A stretch of DNA of 64,000 nt, taken from AC-51 sp963749895. GTDB lineage: Bacteria; Actinomycetota; UBA4738; HRBIN12. Positions 26,100 through 34,738 of the stretch are shown piece by piece; within the stretch, counting starts at the first letter, position 1, and each line of letters starts with the position of its first letter. Position numbers and translations under genes: made by a program. The notes below the pieces were generated by a model that was not told the origin of the DNA, did no database searches, and saw nothing but the letters and a program-made list of their open reading frames with translations. Location of the stretch: positions 1,488,001 through 1,552,000 of the forward strand of contig CAVVOG010000003.1 in NCBI GenBank assembly GCA_963749895.1. Direction: 5' to 3'.

Positions 26100-26828
26100 T
26101 CAGCGCTCCCAGACCGAGATGTGGCGGCGGCTCTCGTCCGTGAACGGCGTCCGGTCCCAGTCCTCCCACCGGTCGCGCAAGCGCAAGCCGGCGAGCTCCG
26201 CCATCAGGTCGAGCTCAGCGGGCCACACGTAGCGGAACGGCATCGAGACGCGCTCGGCGCGCCCGTCGACGAACCGCAGGTGATGCGAGACGAGGCCCTG
26301 CGTGGCGACGTCGTACTCGTCGATGCCCCACTCGTCGTCGTTCGCGTGCCAGAACCGCAGGCGCTCGCCCGGGGGCAGCCGGCGGAGCTCCGGCACCATC
26401 ACCTCGATCACGAAGCGGCCGCCCGACGTCAGGTGGGCGGCGGCGTTGCGGAAGCACGCGACCTGCGCCGCCTGCGAGGTCAGGTTCATGATCGTGTTGT
26501 AGACGAGGTACACGAGCGAGAACGAACCTTCCACGCGGGTGGACGAGAAGTCGCCGATCGTGACGTCGATCGCGTCGGCGCCGGGCTTCTCGCGGAGCCT
26601 CGTGGCCATCGCGGTCGAGAGCTCGATCCCGGCGACGGGGATGCCCCGCTCGGCCAGGGGGAGGGCGACGCGCCCGGTCCCGATCCCGAACTCGAGCGCC
26701 GGTCCGTCCCCGGCGAGCCCGGCGAGGAGGTCGACGGTCGCTCCGAGGAACGCCGGCTCGAACGAGTCGGCCTCGTCCTGGTCGTAGGTCGCCGCAACGT
26801 CCTCGCCGAAGTACCCGTCGTCGTGCAT
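26100..26828 (-). CDS. SAM-dependent methyltransferase, class I
   Basis: 242 residues with a Rossmann core: PALEFGIGTGRVALPLAERG (motif I), VAGIELSTAMATRL (motif II), VTIGDFSSTRV, LVYLVYNTIMNLTSQ (motif IV) and GGRFVIEVMVP (motif V). The N-terminal YFGEDVAATYDQDEADSF matches a common actinobacterial family of small-molecule methyltransferases. It begins 4 bp after the stop of the ABC ATPase gene and is probably co-transcribed with it. Whether it methylates a pathway sugar is unknown; it may be a passenger. Confidence 0.8.
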   Translation of the reverse strand: MHDDGYFGEDVAATYDQDEADSFEPAFLGATVDLLAGLAGDGPALEFGIGTGRVALPLAERGIPVAGIELSTAMATRLREKPGADAIDVTIGDFSSTRVEGSFSLVYLVYNTIMNLTSQAAQVACFRNAAAHLTSGGRFVIEVMVPELRRLPPGERLRFWHANDDEWGIDEYDVATQGLVSHHLRFVDGRAERVSMPFRYVWPAELDLMAELAGLRLRDRWEDWDRTPFTDESRRHISVWER

Positions 26829-26832
26829 CAGC

Positions 26833-28029
26833 TCAGGCGTAGATGCCGAGACCGGTCTCGGCATCGAACAGGTGAAGACGTGACGTGTCGGCGGCGAGCT
26901 CGATCGGCTCGCCCACCCGGGCGGACGTCCGCGGGTCGAGGCGCGCGACGAAGGTCGACGACGAGGCCGTCGCGTCGAGCGCGTGGGTCATGCCGGTGTC
27001 GCGTGCGAGCTCCTTCGTGTCCTCGGTGACGACGGGCGGGGCGGCGACCGAGAAGTGGACGAGGACCTCCGAGCCGAGCGCCTCGCGGAGCTCGACCGTT
27101 GGCCGCAACCGTCGGTCGTCGGGCACGTCACCCGCGAGCGCGGCGTCCTGCAGATCCTCGGGGCGGATCCCGACGATCACGTCGCGGTCGTCGTAGCGGG
27201 CGAGCGCCGGACGAGCGTCCGCGACAGCCCCGTCCAGCTCGAGGCGCTCGCCCGCGAACGCCAGCCACCAGTGGCCGTCGTCACGCGTGAGGCGGGCCCG
27301 CACCATGTTCATCGCGGGCGAGCCGATGAACCCGCCGACGAACAGGTTCGCGGGTCGGTCGTACAAGGCCTGGGGCACGTCGACCTGCTGGAGCACGCCC
27401 TTCTTGATCACGGCGACCCGATCGCCCATCGTCATCGCCTCGGTCTGGTCGTGCGTCACGTACACGGTCGTCGTGCCGAGCCGCCCCTGGATCCGGGCGA
27501 TCTCGGCGCGCATCTGCACCCGGAGCTTCGCGTCGAGGTTCGACAGCGGCTCGTCCATCAGGAACGCCTGCGGTTCCCGGACGATCGCGCGACCCATCGC
27601 GACCCGTTGCCGTTGGCCCCCCGACAGGGCCTTCGGCCGACGGTCGAGGTACTCGGACAGACCGAGGATCTCGGCGGCCTCCCTCACGCGCCCCTCGACC
27701 TCGCGGCGGTCGAGCTTGCGGATCTTCAGCGCGAAGGCCATGTTCTCGAACACGGTCATGTGCGGGTACAGGGCGTAGTTCTGGAAGACCATCGCGACGT
27801 CGCGGTCCTTCGGGGGGAGCTCGTTCACGACCCGATCGCCGATCCGCACCGTGCCCTTGGAGATCGCCTCGAGGCCAGCGACCATGCGTAGCGCTGTCGA
27901 CTTCCCACAGCCGGAGGGCCCCACGAGCACCATGAACTCACCGTCGCCGATATCGAGCGACAGGTCGCTGACGGCCTCGGTGCCGTCGTCGTAGACCTTC
28001 GTCACCGCGTCGAGCGTGATGCGTGCCAC
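26833..28029 (-). CDS. ugpC: Sugar ABC transporter ATPase (MsmK/UgpC/MalK type)
   Basis: 398 residues. ABC domain with Walker A GPSGCGKST, Q-loop FQNYALYPHM, signature LSGGQRQRVAMGRAI, Walker B AFLMDEPLSNLDAKLR and H-loop VTHDQTEAM; then a C-terminal regulatory OB-type (TOBE) domain carrying VIGIRPEDL. It energises the permeases encoded at 24235-26099 on the other strand; in actinobacteria such ATPases are often shared by several sugar importers. Operator copy D lies 60 bp upstream of its start, linking it to the DeoR regulon. Confidence 0.92.
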   Translation of the reverse strand: MARITLDAVTKVYDDGTEAVSDLSLDIGDGEFMVLVGPSGCGKSTALRMVAGLEAISKGTVRIGDRVVNELPPKDRDVAMVFQNYALYPHMTVFENMAFALKIRKLDRREVEGRVREAAEILGLSEYLDRRPKALSGGQRQRVAMGRAIVREPQAFLMDEPLSNLDAKLRVQMRAEIARIQGRLGTTTVYVTHDQTEAMTMGDRVAVIKKGVLQQVDVPQALYDRPANLFVGGFIGSPAMNMVRARLTRDDGHWWLAFAGERLELDGAVADARPALARYDDRDVIVGIRPEDLQDAALAGDVPDDRRLRPTVELREALGSEVLVHFSVAAPPVVTEDTKELARDTGMTHALDATASSSTFVARLDPRTSARVGEPIELAADTSRLHLFDAETGLGIYA

Positions 28030-28088
28030 CGGGCCTCCCCTCGTGCTGTGCGCATCTTAAGGATGGCCCGGACGTGCCCGCTCCCCCG

Positions 28089-28110
28089 AACGCGCACGCC
28101 CGTGCACGGT
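28089..28110. promoter_or_regulatory. DeoR-type operator, copy D
   Basis: Half-sites AACGCGCACG and CGTGCACGGT with a 2-bp centre, the most degenerate copy (last half deviates at two positions). It lies between the GNAT gene and ugpC. Confidence 0.55.
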
Positions 28111-28111
28111 T

Positions 28112-28954
28112 TCATCCGACCTCGTGGCCGGTGAGTCCGAACGCCACGCGTAGATCGGCGGGGGCCGGAGATCCCTTGGCCATCCTGCCCGACGTCGGAG
28201 CAGGTTCGTAGCCGTGACCTCGCAGGAGGGCTGCCGCCTCGCCGTTCGGATCCGGGGTGTCCAGCCAGCAGGTGGTCCTCGGAGGGAGGTGCGCGACCGC
28301 GCCCGCGATCGCGGCGGCGGCGATCGTCGCATCCTGGGCGTGGACCGGACCCAGCTTCCAGCCGTCGGCCGCCGGGCGCGCCGTCGCGAACCCGGCGATG
28401 CTGCCCCTCCGCACGACCGCGACCGAGACGGCCTCGGGCTGGTCGACCCAAGCGCGCAGCAGCGCTCGGCGCTCGGCGCCCACGGCTCGCGCGTCGAGTG
28501 CGACCAGGTCCTCGAAGGGCACCTCGGTCGCGGTCACCGTCGCGATCGTGGGCTCCCAGGCCGCCGCAGGGCCATGCCACCGGGTGTTCGGATGGACGTC
28601 GACGAACCCCGAGCGGCGGTAGTTCGCCTGCTGGGCGGGGTCGCCGTCGAGGCCGACCGAGCGGGGCGCCAGCCGGTCGAGGGCCCGTGTGAACAACGCG
28701 AGGCCGATCCCGCGACCACGGTGGTCCGGGTCGACGAGGTACACGCCGATCCATCCGAAGTCGTCGTTCCAGGTGGTCGCGAGCGTGACGCCGACGGGTG
28801 TGCCGTCGATCTCGGCCACGAGCCACGCCCCCGGGTCGGCCGCGGCGAACGTCTCCGGGTCGTGACGGCCCCCGTTCCAGCCCTGCCGGGCGATCAGCGA
28901 CCGGATGAACACGGCGTCCGAGGGCATCAGCCCGCGGATCCGCACGTCGGTCAT
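28112..28954 (-). CDS. GNAT-family N-acetyltransferase, tandem domains
   Basis: 280 residues with two GNAT folds. The first is complete: VAEIDGTPVGVTLATTW, then YLVDPDHRGRGIGLALFTRAL with the acetyl-CoA pyrophosphate loop (RGRGIG). The second half (VSVAVVRRGSIAGFATARPA, then WLDTPDPNGEAAALLRGHGYE) is shorter and lacks a clear Q/RxxGxG/A loop, so it is probably structural. Substrate unknown. Its ATG overlaps the stop of the upstream PfkB kinase in an ATGA, so it is translated with the two kinases, which suggests a sugar or amino-sugar substrate. Confidence 0.82.
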   Translation of the reverse strand: MTDVRIRGLMPSDAVFIRSLIARQGWNGGRHDPETFAAADPGAWLVAEIDGTPVGVTLATTWNDDFGWIGVYLVDPDHRGRGIGLALFTRALDRLAPRSVGLDGDPAQQANYRRSGFVDVHPNTRWHGPAAAWEPTIATVTATEVPFEDLVALDARAVGAERRALLRAWVDQPEAVSVAVVRRGSIAGFATARPAADGWKLGPVHAQDATIAAAAIAGAVAHLPPRTTCWLDTPDPNGEAAALLRGHGYEPAPTSGRMAKGSPAPADLRVAFGLTGHEVG

Positions 28955-29892
28955 CACACGACGCGGACCGTGGCCTGCGCCGCGAGGTCCTCGGCTCGGG
29001 CTCGTTCGAGCCGGCCCGCCCCGGGGATCTCGGCGTTCGCCGTCGCGGCCCCCAAGGCGAGCGCGAGTGCCTCGTCCCACCCCAGGTCGCGGTCGAGCGC
29101 CGTCACCAGACCGGCCAGGAACGAGTCGCCACTGCCGACCGGGTAGCGTCCGCGGACGTACAGCATGCCCTCGTACAGCGTGCCGTCGGGCGCCGCCAGC
29201 ACCACGCCCTCGGCGCCGCGCGTCACCAGTCCCGCGTGACCGTCCCCGCCCGCGAGATCGCGGAGCTTCCGGGCGGCGGCGAGCGCCTCCTCGCGGCGCG
29301 CCGTCGGGACGGCGAGCAGCTCGCGAGCCTCGGCCTGGTTCACCTTCACGATGTCGGGTCCGGCCTCCAGGGCGAGTCGGAGCCGCTCGCCCTCGCAATC
29401 GACCGCGACCCGGACGCCTGCGCCGTGCGCCTCGGCGACGAGGTCGCGGTAGCCGTCGTCGGGGGCGCCGCGCGGCATCGACCCGCTGATCGTGAGCCAC
29501 CGCGCCCGGTCGAAGAGCGATGCGGTCGCGTGCATCAGCTCGGTCCACGCCGCGGCGGGGATCACGGCACCATGCTCGTAGAACTCGGTCAGCCCGCCGG
29601 TCTCGCGGTCCGCCACCGACAGCGACGAGCGGTTCTCCCCGTGGACCCACACCGGCGCGGCGGCGACGCCCTCGGCGTGCAGCTGCTCCTCGAGCCACTT
29701 CCCGGCGTGGCCGCGTAGGAGCGGGACGGCGGTGACGTCGGCCCCGAGCGCCGCCGCGGCCCGCGCGACGTTCAGGCCCTTGCCACCGGCCACCTGCAGG
29801 AAGCTCGCCGGGCGATGGATGTCGCCCTTCACGAGCCGATCGATCTCGAACAGCTTGTCGATCGAAGGGTTCGCCGCCAGGCAGACGATCAC
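28954..29892 (-). CDS. PfkB-family kinase, 1-phosphofructokinase/tagatose-6-phosphate kinase (FruK/LacC) type
   Basis: 312 residues. Visible: LAANPSIDKLFEIDRL (NPAlD-like start), VAGGKGLNVARAAAALGADV (substrate-binding GGKGxNvA), and the ATP/anion-hole motif YPVGSGDSFLAGLVTAL with the catalytic Asp. FruK/LacC relatives make hexose-1,6-bisphosphates from 1-P or 6-P sugars. This would provide the substrate of the DUF2090 aldolase-like protein. GTG start at 29892 overlaps the upstream kinase stop (GTGA). Confidence 0.88.
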   Translation of the reverse strand: MIVCLAANPSIDKLFEIDRLVKGDIHRPASFLQVAGGKGLNVARAAAALGADVTAVPLLRGHAGKWLEEQLHAEGVAAAPVWVHGENRSSLSVADRETGGLTEFYEHGAVIPAAAWTELMHATASLFDRARWLTISGSMPRGAPDDGYRDLVAEAHGAGVRVAVDCEGERLRLALEAGPDIVKVNQAEARELLAVPTARREEALAAARKLRDLAGGDGHAGLVTRGAEGVVLAAPDGTLYEGMLYVRGRYPVGSGDSFLAGLVTALDRDLGWDEALALALGAATANAEIPGAGRLERARAEDLAAQATVRVV

Positions 29893-30827
29893 GCCGGAAC
29901 CCCCTCGCTCAGGAGCCGGTCGACTTCCTCCCATGTGGGCTGGGCGTCGACCCCGCCGCTCGCGCGGGTGGACAGCGCCCCGCAGGCCGCGGCGAAGGCG
30001 AGTGCGTCGGCGAGAGACCGACCCTCGAGCGTCGCGGCGAGGAACCCCGCGTCGAACGAGTCCCCGGCACCGGTCGAGTCGACGGCCCGGACCGCTCGCC
30101 CGGTCACCCGCACCGGTTCGGCGTCGGCGTGCACCGCGAACGCCCCTTCGGCACCCATCTTCACGACGACGACGCCCGTCGACTCCGCCAGCCGCCGCGC
30201 CGCCTCGTTCACGTCGGGCACGCCGGCGATCCGCCTCACCTCCGTCTCGTTCGGCACGAAGACGTCCGTGCGAGGCAGCACGTCAGCCAGCCCCCCGTCC
30301 CAGCGCTCCGTCGGATCCCAGTTCGGGTCGACCGAGGTGGTGGCGCCGGCCTCGTGGGCCGCATCGAACAGACCGGGGAGCCCCGGCATCAGCGCGATCT
30401 GCAGGAAGACGGAGCTGACGTGGACGTGACGCGCATCGCGCAGCACCGCGGCATCGACGTCCGTCGCCTCGAAGGTCGCGATCGTGCCCGGGTGGGTCAG
30501 GATCGCGCGGTCCTGGCCCCGCGACAGCACGACCGTCACGCCGGTCGGGCGGGTCGGGTCCACGCGGAGCCCCGCGACGTCGACGCCCCGCGACAACAGC
30601 TCGTCGCGCATGAACCGGCCGAACGCGTCGTCGCCGACCACCCCGCAGAAGGCAACGCGCAGCCCGAGGCGAGCCGCGCCGCACGCCGTGATCGCCCCGG
30701 AGCCGCCGACCGTGAGCGTGGCCTCGTCCACCAGCTTCTCGGCTTGTCCGAACGCCGGCTCGACGTCGCCGCGCAACACGAGGTCGGGGTTCGCGTCGCC
30801 CAGCACCACGAGGTCGAAGGCAGGCAC
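29889..30827 (-). CDS. PfkB-family carbohydrate kinase, ribokinase-like
   Basis: 312 residues, not close to its neighbour. Visible: DLVVLGDANPDLVLRG, TLTVGGSGAITACGAARLG (ribokinase GGxxxN motif with Ala-Ile in place of the usual Asn), VFVPNETEVRRI and the C-terminal signature DSTGAGDSFDAGFLAA with the catalytic Asp. Likely phosphorylates a free sugar or nucleoside. First gene of the kinase-kinase-GNAT operon. It is divergent from the macro-domain gene with only 17 bp between start codons. Confidence 0.85.
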   Translation of the reverse strand: MPAFDLVVLGDANPDLVLRGDVEPAFGQAEKLVDEATLTVGGSGAITACGAARLGLRVAFCGVVGDDAFGRFMRDELLSRGVDVAGLRVDPTRPTGVTVVLSRGQDRAILTHPGTIATFEATDVDAAVLRDARHVHVSSVFLQIALMPGLPGLFDAAHEAGATTSVDPNWDPTERWDGGLADVLPRTDVFVPNETEVRRIAGVPDVNEAARRLAESTGVVVVKMGAEGAFAVHADAEPVRVTGRAVRAVDSTGAGDSFDAGFLAATLEGRSLADALAFAAACGALSTRASGGVDAQPTWEEVDRLLSEGVPA

Positions 30828-30844
30828 GCGGCTACGATAGCCGC

Positions 30845-31366
30845 ATGGCGCCGCGGCTCGCGTTCGTCCAGGGCGACATCACCGCGCAGGAGGTCGACGC
30901 GATCGTGAACGCGGCGAACGGTTCACTGCTGGGCGGCGGCGGGGTCGACGGCGCGATCCATCGAGCGGGCGGCCCCGAGATCCTCGAGGCGTGCCGCGAG
31001 GTGCGTCGCACCGCCTACCCCGATGGGCTCCCGACCGGGCTCGCAGTGGCCACGACGGCGGGGGACCTTCCGGCCGGATGGGTGATCCACACGGTAGGCC
31101 CCGTGTATCAGCACGAGCGCGACCCGGCGTCGCTTCTCGCGCGGTGCCACACGTCGTGCCTGCGCATCGCCGACGAGCTCGGAGCCCGCACCGTGGCGTT
31201 CCCGGCGATCTCGACCGGGGTGTTCGGCTACCCGCTGCACGAGGCCGCCGCGGTCGCGGTCACCGCGGTCCGCGAGGCGGACACCCAGGTCGAGGAGGTC
31301 CGGTTCGTGCTGTTCGGCGAGGAGGCCTTCCAGACCTACCGTGCGGCCGCCGGAGGGTCCGTCTGA
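30845..31366 (+). CDS. Macro-domain protein (O-acetyl-ADP-ribose deacetylase type)
   Basis: 173 residues, one MacroD-type domain. Visible: FVQGDITAQEVDAIVNAANGSLLGGGGVDGAIHRAGG (catalytic NAAN and GGGGVDGAIH), VIHTVGPVY and AFPAISTGVFGYPLHEAA (the second ADP-ribose loop). Such enzymes hydrolyse O-acetyl-ADP-ribose or ADP-ribosyl-glutamate. TACGAT 6 nt before the ATG suggests a leaderless transcript. Close to the sugar-kinase operon but transcribed away from it, so a link is not implied. Confidence 0.92.
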   Translation: MAPRLAFVQGDITAQEVDAIVNAANGSLLGGGGVDGAIHRAGGPEILEACREVRRTAYPDGLPTGLAVATTAGDLPAGWVIHTVGPVYQHERDPASLLARCHTSCLRIADELGARTVAFPAISTGVFGYPLHEAAAVAVTAVREADTQVEEVRFVLFGEEAFQTYRAAAGGSV

Positions 31367-31394
31367 CGGTCATCCACGAACCCGCTGGTACGCT

Positions 31395-31408
31395 GTTGCA
31401 CCTGCAAC
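31395..31408. promoter_or_regulatory. Short palindrome upstream of the second rhodanese gene
   Basis: GTTGCA-CC-TGCAAC, a perfect 14-bp inverted repeat 32 nt before the rhodanese ATG. It could be an operator; thiosulfate- and persulfide-handling genes often have a CsoR/CstR-type or other sulfur sensor, but none is encoded nearby. Confidence 0.3.
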
Positions 31409-31439
31409 TCCACGCCGAGGACCAGGGCACCGAGGGGAC

Positions 31440-31775
31440 ATGAGCGAGCACCTGACGAACGTGAAGGGCGTCCACGACCACCTCGACGAGATCCAGCTCG
31501 TCGACTGCCGTGAGCTGTACGAGTGGGTCGCCGGACGGGTCGACGGCGCCGTCCACATCCCGTTGAACGCGATCATGGCCGGCGCCGGCTCGGACCTCGA
31601 CACGGCGAAGCCGGTCGCGGTGATCTGCCGCAGCGGCAACCGCAGCGAACTCGCCACGATGATGCTCCAGGCCCGCGGCTACGAGGCCTACAACGTCGAG
31701 GGCGGGATGGAAGCCTGGGAAGCCGCCGGCTTCGGGTTCAACGCCGAGGACGGGTCCCCCGGCCGCGTCGCCTGA
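31440..31775 (+). CDS. Rhodanese-like sulfurtransferase, single domain
   Basis: 111 residues. Visible: IQLVDCRELYEWVAGRVDGAVHIPL, active-site loop CRSGNRSE with the persulfide Cys, and YEAYNVEGGMEAWEAAGFGF. ATG at 31440 has GAGGGG 3 nt upstream; a longer in-frame extension exists but overlaps the macro gene. The CRSGNRS loop is the PspE/GlpE type. Function is probably sulfane-sulfur transfer or detoxification. The glcD gene follows 44 bp downstream with its own -10-like hexamer. Confidence 0.85.
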   Translation: MSEHLTNVKGVHDHLDEIQLVDCRELYEWVAGRVDGAVHIPLNAIMAGAGSDLDTAKPVAVICRSGNRSELATMMLQARGYEAYNVEGGMEAWEAAGFGFNAEDGSPGRVA

Positions 31776-31819
31776 GCGGTCGTCCCCTGCCCCGCGCGGG
31801 GCGTAGCCTACGTTGCGCG

Positions 31820-33271
31820 ATGCCCGACCTGGACGCTGCTCGCCGCGACCTCGAGACCGCCCTGGGCCCCGACGGCGTGGTCGCCGACCCGCTGGACCTC
31901 CGTCTGTACGCGCGCGACGCCTCGATGGTCGAGGGCTCGGCTGGGCTCGTCGCGTTCCCAGCGAACGCCGCCCAGGTCGCCGAGACGCTTCGGGTCGCCC
32001 AGCGCCACGGGCTCGACGTCGTCCCGCGTGGCAGCGGCACCGGCCTCACCGGTGGTGCCACCCCGATCGGCGACGCCCTGGTGATCGTCACGACGAAGAT
32101 GCGCCGCATCCTGGAGATCCGCCCCGAGGACCGGCTCGCGTGGGTCGAACCCGGCTTGTTCAACCTGGACCTGTCGACGGAGCTCAGGGCGAGCGGGTTC
32201 TCGTTCGCTCCCGACCCGTCGAGCCAGCAGGTGAGCTCGATCGGCGGCAACGTGAACACGAACGCCGGGGGTCCCCACTGCCTCTCGCTCGGCGTGACCA
32301 GCGCGCACGTTCGGGCGCTCGACCTGGCCCTGCCCGACGGTCAGATCGTGCGGCTCGGCACCGAAGGCCCGCTCGCGCCCGGCTACGACCTGCGCGGCGT
32401 CGTCGTCGGGTCGGAGGGGACCCTCGGCGTCGTGACGGCGGTGTGCGTGCGGCTCACCCCCATCCCGCCCGCCGTGCGGACGCTGCTGATGGACTTCGCC
32501 ACGGTCGAGGACTGCGCGGCGACCGTCTCGGCGATCATCGCGCGAGGGGTCGTCCCGGCGGCCCTCGAGATGATGGATCAGGGCATCGTCCGAGCCGTCG
32601 AGTCCTTCGCGCACGCGGGCTACCCGACCGACGCCGCGGCGGTGCTCCTTGCGGAGGTCGACGGGCTCGACGAGGGGGTGGCCGACGAGGTCGCCGAGAT
32701 CGAGACCGCGGCCCGCGCGAACGGTGTCGGGACGATCCGCACCGCTCGAGACGAGACCGAACGCCAGCTCGTGTGGAAGGGCCGCAAGTCGGCGTTCGGG
32801 GCGATCGCGCAGATCGCGCCCCACTACCACCTGCACGACTGCGTGGTCCCGCGCACGAAGCTGGCCGAGACGCTGGCCGGGATCTACGCGATCGCGAAGC
32901 GCCACGACCTGATCGTGACGAACGTCTTCCACGCCGGCGACGGGAACCTCCACCCGCTGTTCTCGTTCGACCGGACGGTACCGGGCACGCTCGAGCGGGT
33001 CCTGGCGGCGGCCGACGACGTCGTGCGACTCAGCCTCGACGCGGGCGGGGCGCTCTCCGGCGAGCACGGGATCGGGTTGGAGAAGCGCGACTTCATGCGG
33101 CTGTCGTTCACCGACGACGACCTCGACGCGCAGGCGTGCGTCCGCTCCGCGTTCGATCCCGAGGGTCGCATGAACCCGCGCAAGGTGCTGCCCGACGGTG
33201 CGCGGTGCGGCGAGTTCGCGGCCGCCGCGCTGGCGCGCACCGGCGACCTGCCGGAGGGCACGTGGATCTGA
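31820..33271 (+). CDS. glcD: FAD-linked oxidase, glycolate oxidase subunit GlcD
   Basis: 483 residues. VAO/PCMH-type flavoprotein: VVPRGSGTGLTGGATPIGDALVI (FAD-binding), SIGGNVNTNAGGPHCLSLGVTSAHV, GSEGTLGVVTAVCVRLTP, and C-terminal domain motifs FHAGDGNLHPLF and SLDAGGALSGEHGIGLEKRDFM. Predicted to oxidise glycolate or D-lactate, passing electrons through GlcE/GlcF to the quinone pool. A TAGCCT/TACGTT stretch lies just before the ATG. GlcE follows with an overlap, but the partner GlcF is 4 kb away at 37358. Confidence 0.92.
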   Translation: MPDLDAARRDLETALGPDGVVADPLDLRLYARDASMVEGSAGLVAFPANAAQVAETLRVAQRHGLDVVPRGSGTGLTGGATPIGDALVIVTTKMRRILEIRPEDRLAWVEPGLFNLDLSTELRASGFSFAPDPSSQQVSSIGGNVNTNAGGPHCLSLGVTSAHVRALDLALPDGQIVRLGTEGPLAPGYDLRGVVVGSEGTLGVVTAVCVRLTPIPPAVRTLLMDFATVEDCAATVSAIIARGVVPAALEMMDQGIVRAVESFAHAGYPTDAAAVLLAEVDGLDEGVADEVAEIETAARANGVGTIRTARDETERQLVWKGRKSAFGAIAQIAPHYHLHDCVVPRTKLAETLAGIYAIAKRHDLIVTNVFHAGDGNLHPLFSFDRTVPGTLERVLAAADDVVRLSLDAGGALSGEHGIGLEKRDFMRLSFTDDDLDAQACVRSAFDPEGRMNPRKVLPDGARCGEFAAAALARTGDLPEGTWI

Positions 33272-34299
33272 TCCACCCGCACACGGTCGAGGAGATGGCG
33301 GCGGCGCTCGCCGCGGCCTCACGCGACGGCACCCGCATGCTTCTCGTCGGCGGCCGCACGCAGATGGACCGTGGCAACCCCGCCGAGATCGACGCGGAGC
33401 TGTGGACCACGCTGCTCGACCGCGTCGTCGCCTACGACCCCGCCGAGATGATCGTGGTGGCCGAGGGGGGGGTGCGGCTGCGCGATCTCCGCGGTCTGCT
33501 CGCCGAGGCCGGACAGGAATGGCCGGTCGATGCCGACGGCGACCCCACGGTGGGCGGCGTGATCGCCGCCGGAGCCGACCCCGTTCGGCAGCTCCGGGTG
33601 GGGCTGCTGCGTGATTCGGTCGTGGAGACCGTGGTGGCCACCGGTGACGGACGGATGATCCGGAGCGGCGCCCGCACCGTGAAGAACGTGACCGGCTTCG
33701 ATCTGCACCGGCTCGTGACGGGTTCGCTCGGGACGCTCGGGTGCATCACCACGGCGGCGCTACGGGTCCGGCCCCTCCCGCGCGCCGCACGGACGCTCGT
33801 CACCCGCGAGGGCGGGCTGGGGTTGGGCCGCCAGATCCTGGGGTCGGTGCCTGCGGCGGCCGCCGTCCTGGCCGAACCGGATCGGATCACCGTGCGGCTG
33901 GAGGGCTGGCCCGACGAGGTCGCCGCTCAGGAACGAGCGCTGCGCGCCGTGACGGTCGTCGGCGCCGAGGGTGGCGCGTTCCCGTCGCGGCCGTTCCCCG
34001 ACGCTCGCGTCCTCGTCGAGGCCGGCGTCGCGCCTTCCCGGCTCGACGCGCTGCTGGAGGATCGGGGCACATATCGCGCCCTGATCGGGGTGGGGCTCGC
34101 GTGGATCCCGGTCGATGGCGACGAGGACCTCACCGTCGTACGCGACCGCGCGCAAGGACTCGGCGGTGTCGCCCCGGTCGTTCGCGGCCCGGGAGGGCTC
34201 GGCGACCCACCCGTACCCGCGCCGGAGGTCCAACGTCGCGTGAAGGCTGCCTTCGACCCCGCGGGGGTCCTTGCACCCGGCCGTGGTTGGGTCGTCTGA
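33262..34299 (+). CDS. glcE: FAD-binding oxidase, glycolate oxidase subunit GlcE
   Basis: 345 residues. Short PCMH-type FAD domain: LLVGGRTQMDRGNP, VVAEGGVRLRDLRGLLAEAGQEWPV, TVGGVIAAGADPVRQLRVGLLRDSVVETVVATGDG, and RTVKNVTGFDLHRLVTGSLGTLGCITTAALRV, which is the hallmark of GlcE (vKNvtGyDl). The start GTG at 33262 has GGAGGG just upstream and overlaps the glcD stop by 10 bp, so GlcD and GlcE are coupled. It lacks the substrate cap domain of GlcD, as expected. Confidence 0.9.
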   Translation: MDLIHPHTVEEMAAALAAASRDGTRMLLVGGRTQMDRGNPAEIDAELWTTLLDRVVAYDPAEMIVVAEGGVRLRDLRGLLAEAGQEWPVDADGDPTVGGVIAAGADPVRQLRVGLLRDSVVETVVATGDGRMIRSGARTVKNVTGFDLHRLVTGSLGTLGCITTAALRVRPLPRAARTLVTREGGLGLGRQILGSVPAAAAVLAEPDRITVRLEGWPDEVAAQERALRAVTVVGAEGGAFPSRPFPDARVLVEAGVAPSRLDALLEDRGTYRALIGVGLAWIPVDGDEDLTVVRDRAQGLGGVAPVVRGPGGLGDPPVPAPEVQRRVKAAFDPAGVLAPGRGWVV

Positions 34300-34323
34300 G
34301 CACGGGCCTGGTGGAATAGACGG

Positions 34324-34716
34324 ATGTTGACCGACGCCGACCGCGCCCTGATCGACGGTCGCAACTTCGCCCACCTCGGCACCGTGATGCCCGACGGGTC
34401 GCCACAGGTCTCGGTCGTGTGGATCGACCGCGACGGCGACACGATCTTGGTGAACACAGCTGAGGGGCGCACGAAGCCCGCGAACGTCCGGCGCGACCCC
34501 CGCGTCGCCGTCTCGATCCACGACCAGGAGAACCCGTACGCGTGGGTCACGATCCGGGGCGTGGTCGAAGAGCTGACCCACGACGGCGCGAAGGAGCACA
34601 TCGACGCCCTCGCGAGGAAATACCTGGGCAAGGACGTCTACCCCTGGCACTTGCCCGACCAGCAGCGGGTGATCCTTCGGATCCGCCCGACCTCGGTCAC
34701 CCGTTCCAGCGGCTGA
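34324..34716 (+). CDS. PPOX-class F420-dependent (split-barrel) oxidoreductase
   Basis: 130 residues of the pyridoxamine-phosphate-oxidase-like fold. Visible: FAHLGTVMPDGSPQVSVVWIDRDGD, ILVNTAEGRTKPANVRRDPRVAVSI (F420/FMN phosphate contacts) and YAWVTIRGVVEEL. The RTKPANVRRDP segment is typical of F420-binding members, suggesting the host makes coenzyme F420. Substrate unknown. 24 bp after glcE and in the same direction; it may be in that operon. Confidence 0.85.
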   Translation: MLTDADRALIDGRNFAHLGTVMPDGSPQVSVVWIDRDGDTILVNTAEGRTKPANVRRDPRVAVSIHDQENPYAWVTIRGVVEELTHDGAKEHIDALARKYLGKDVYPWHLPDQQRVILRIRPTSVTRSSG

Positions 34717-34738
34717 CCCTACCGGGCCGACCCCGGGA

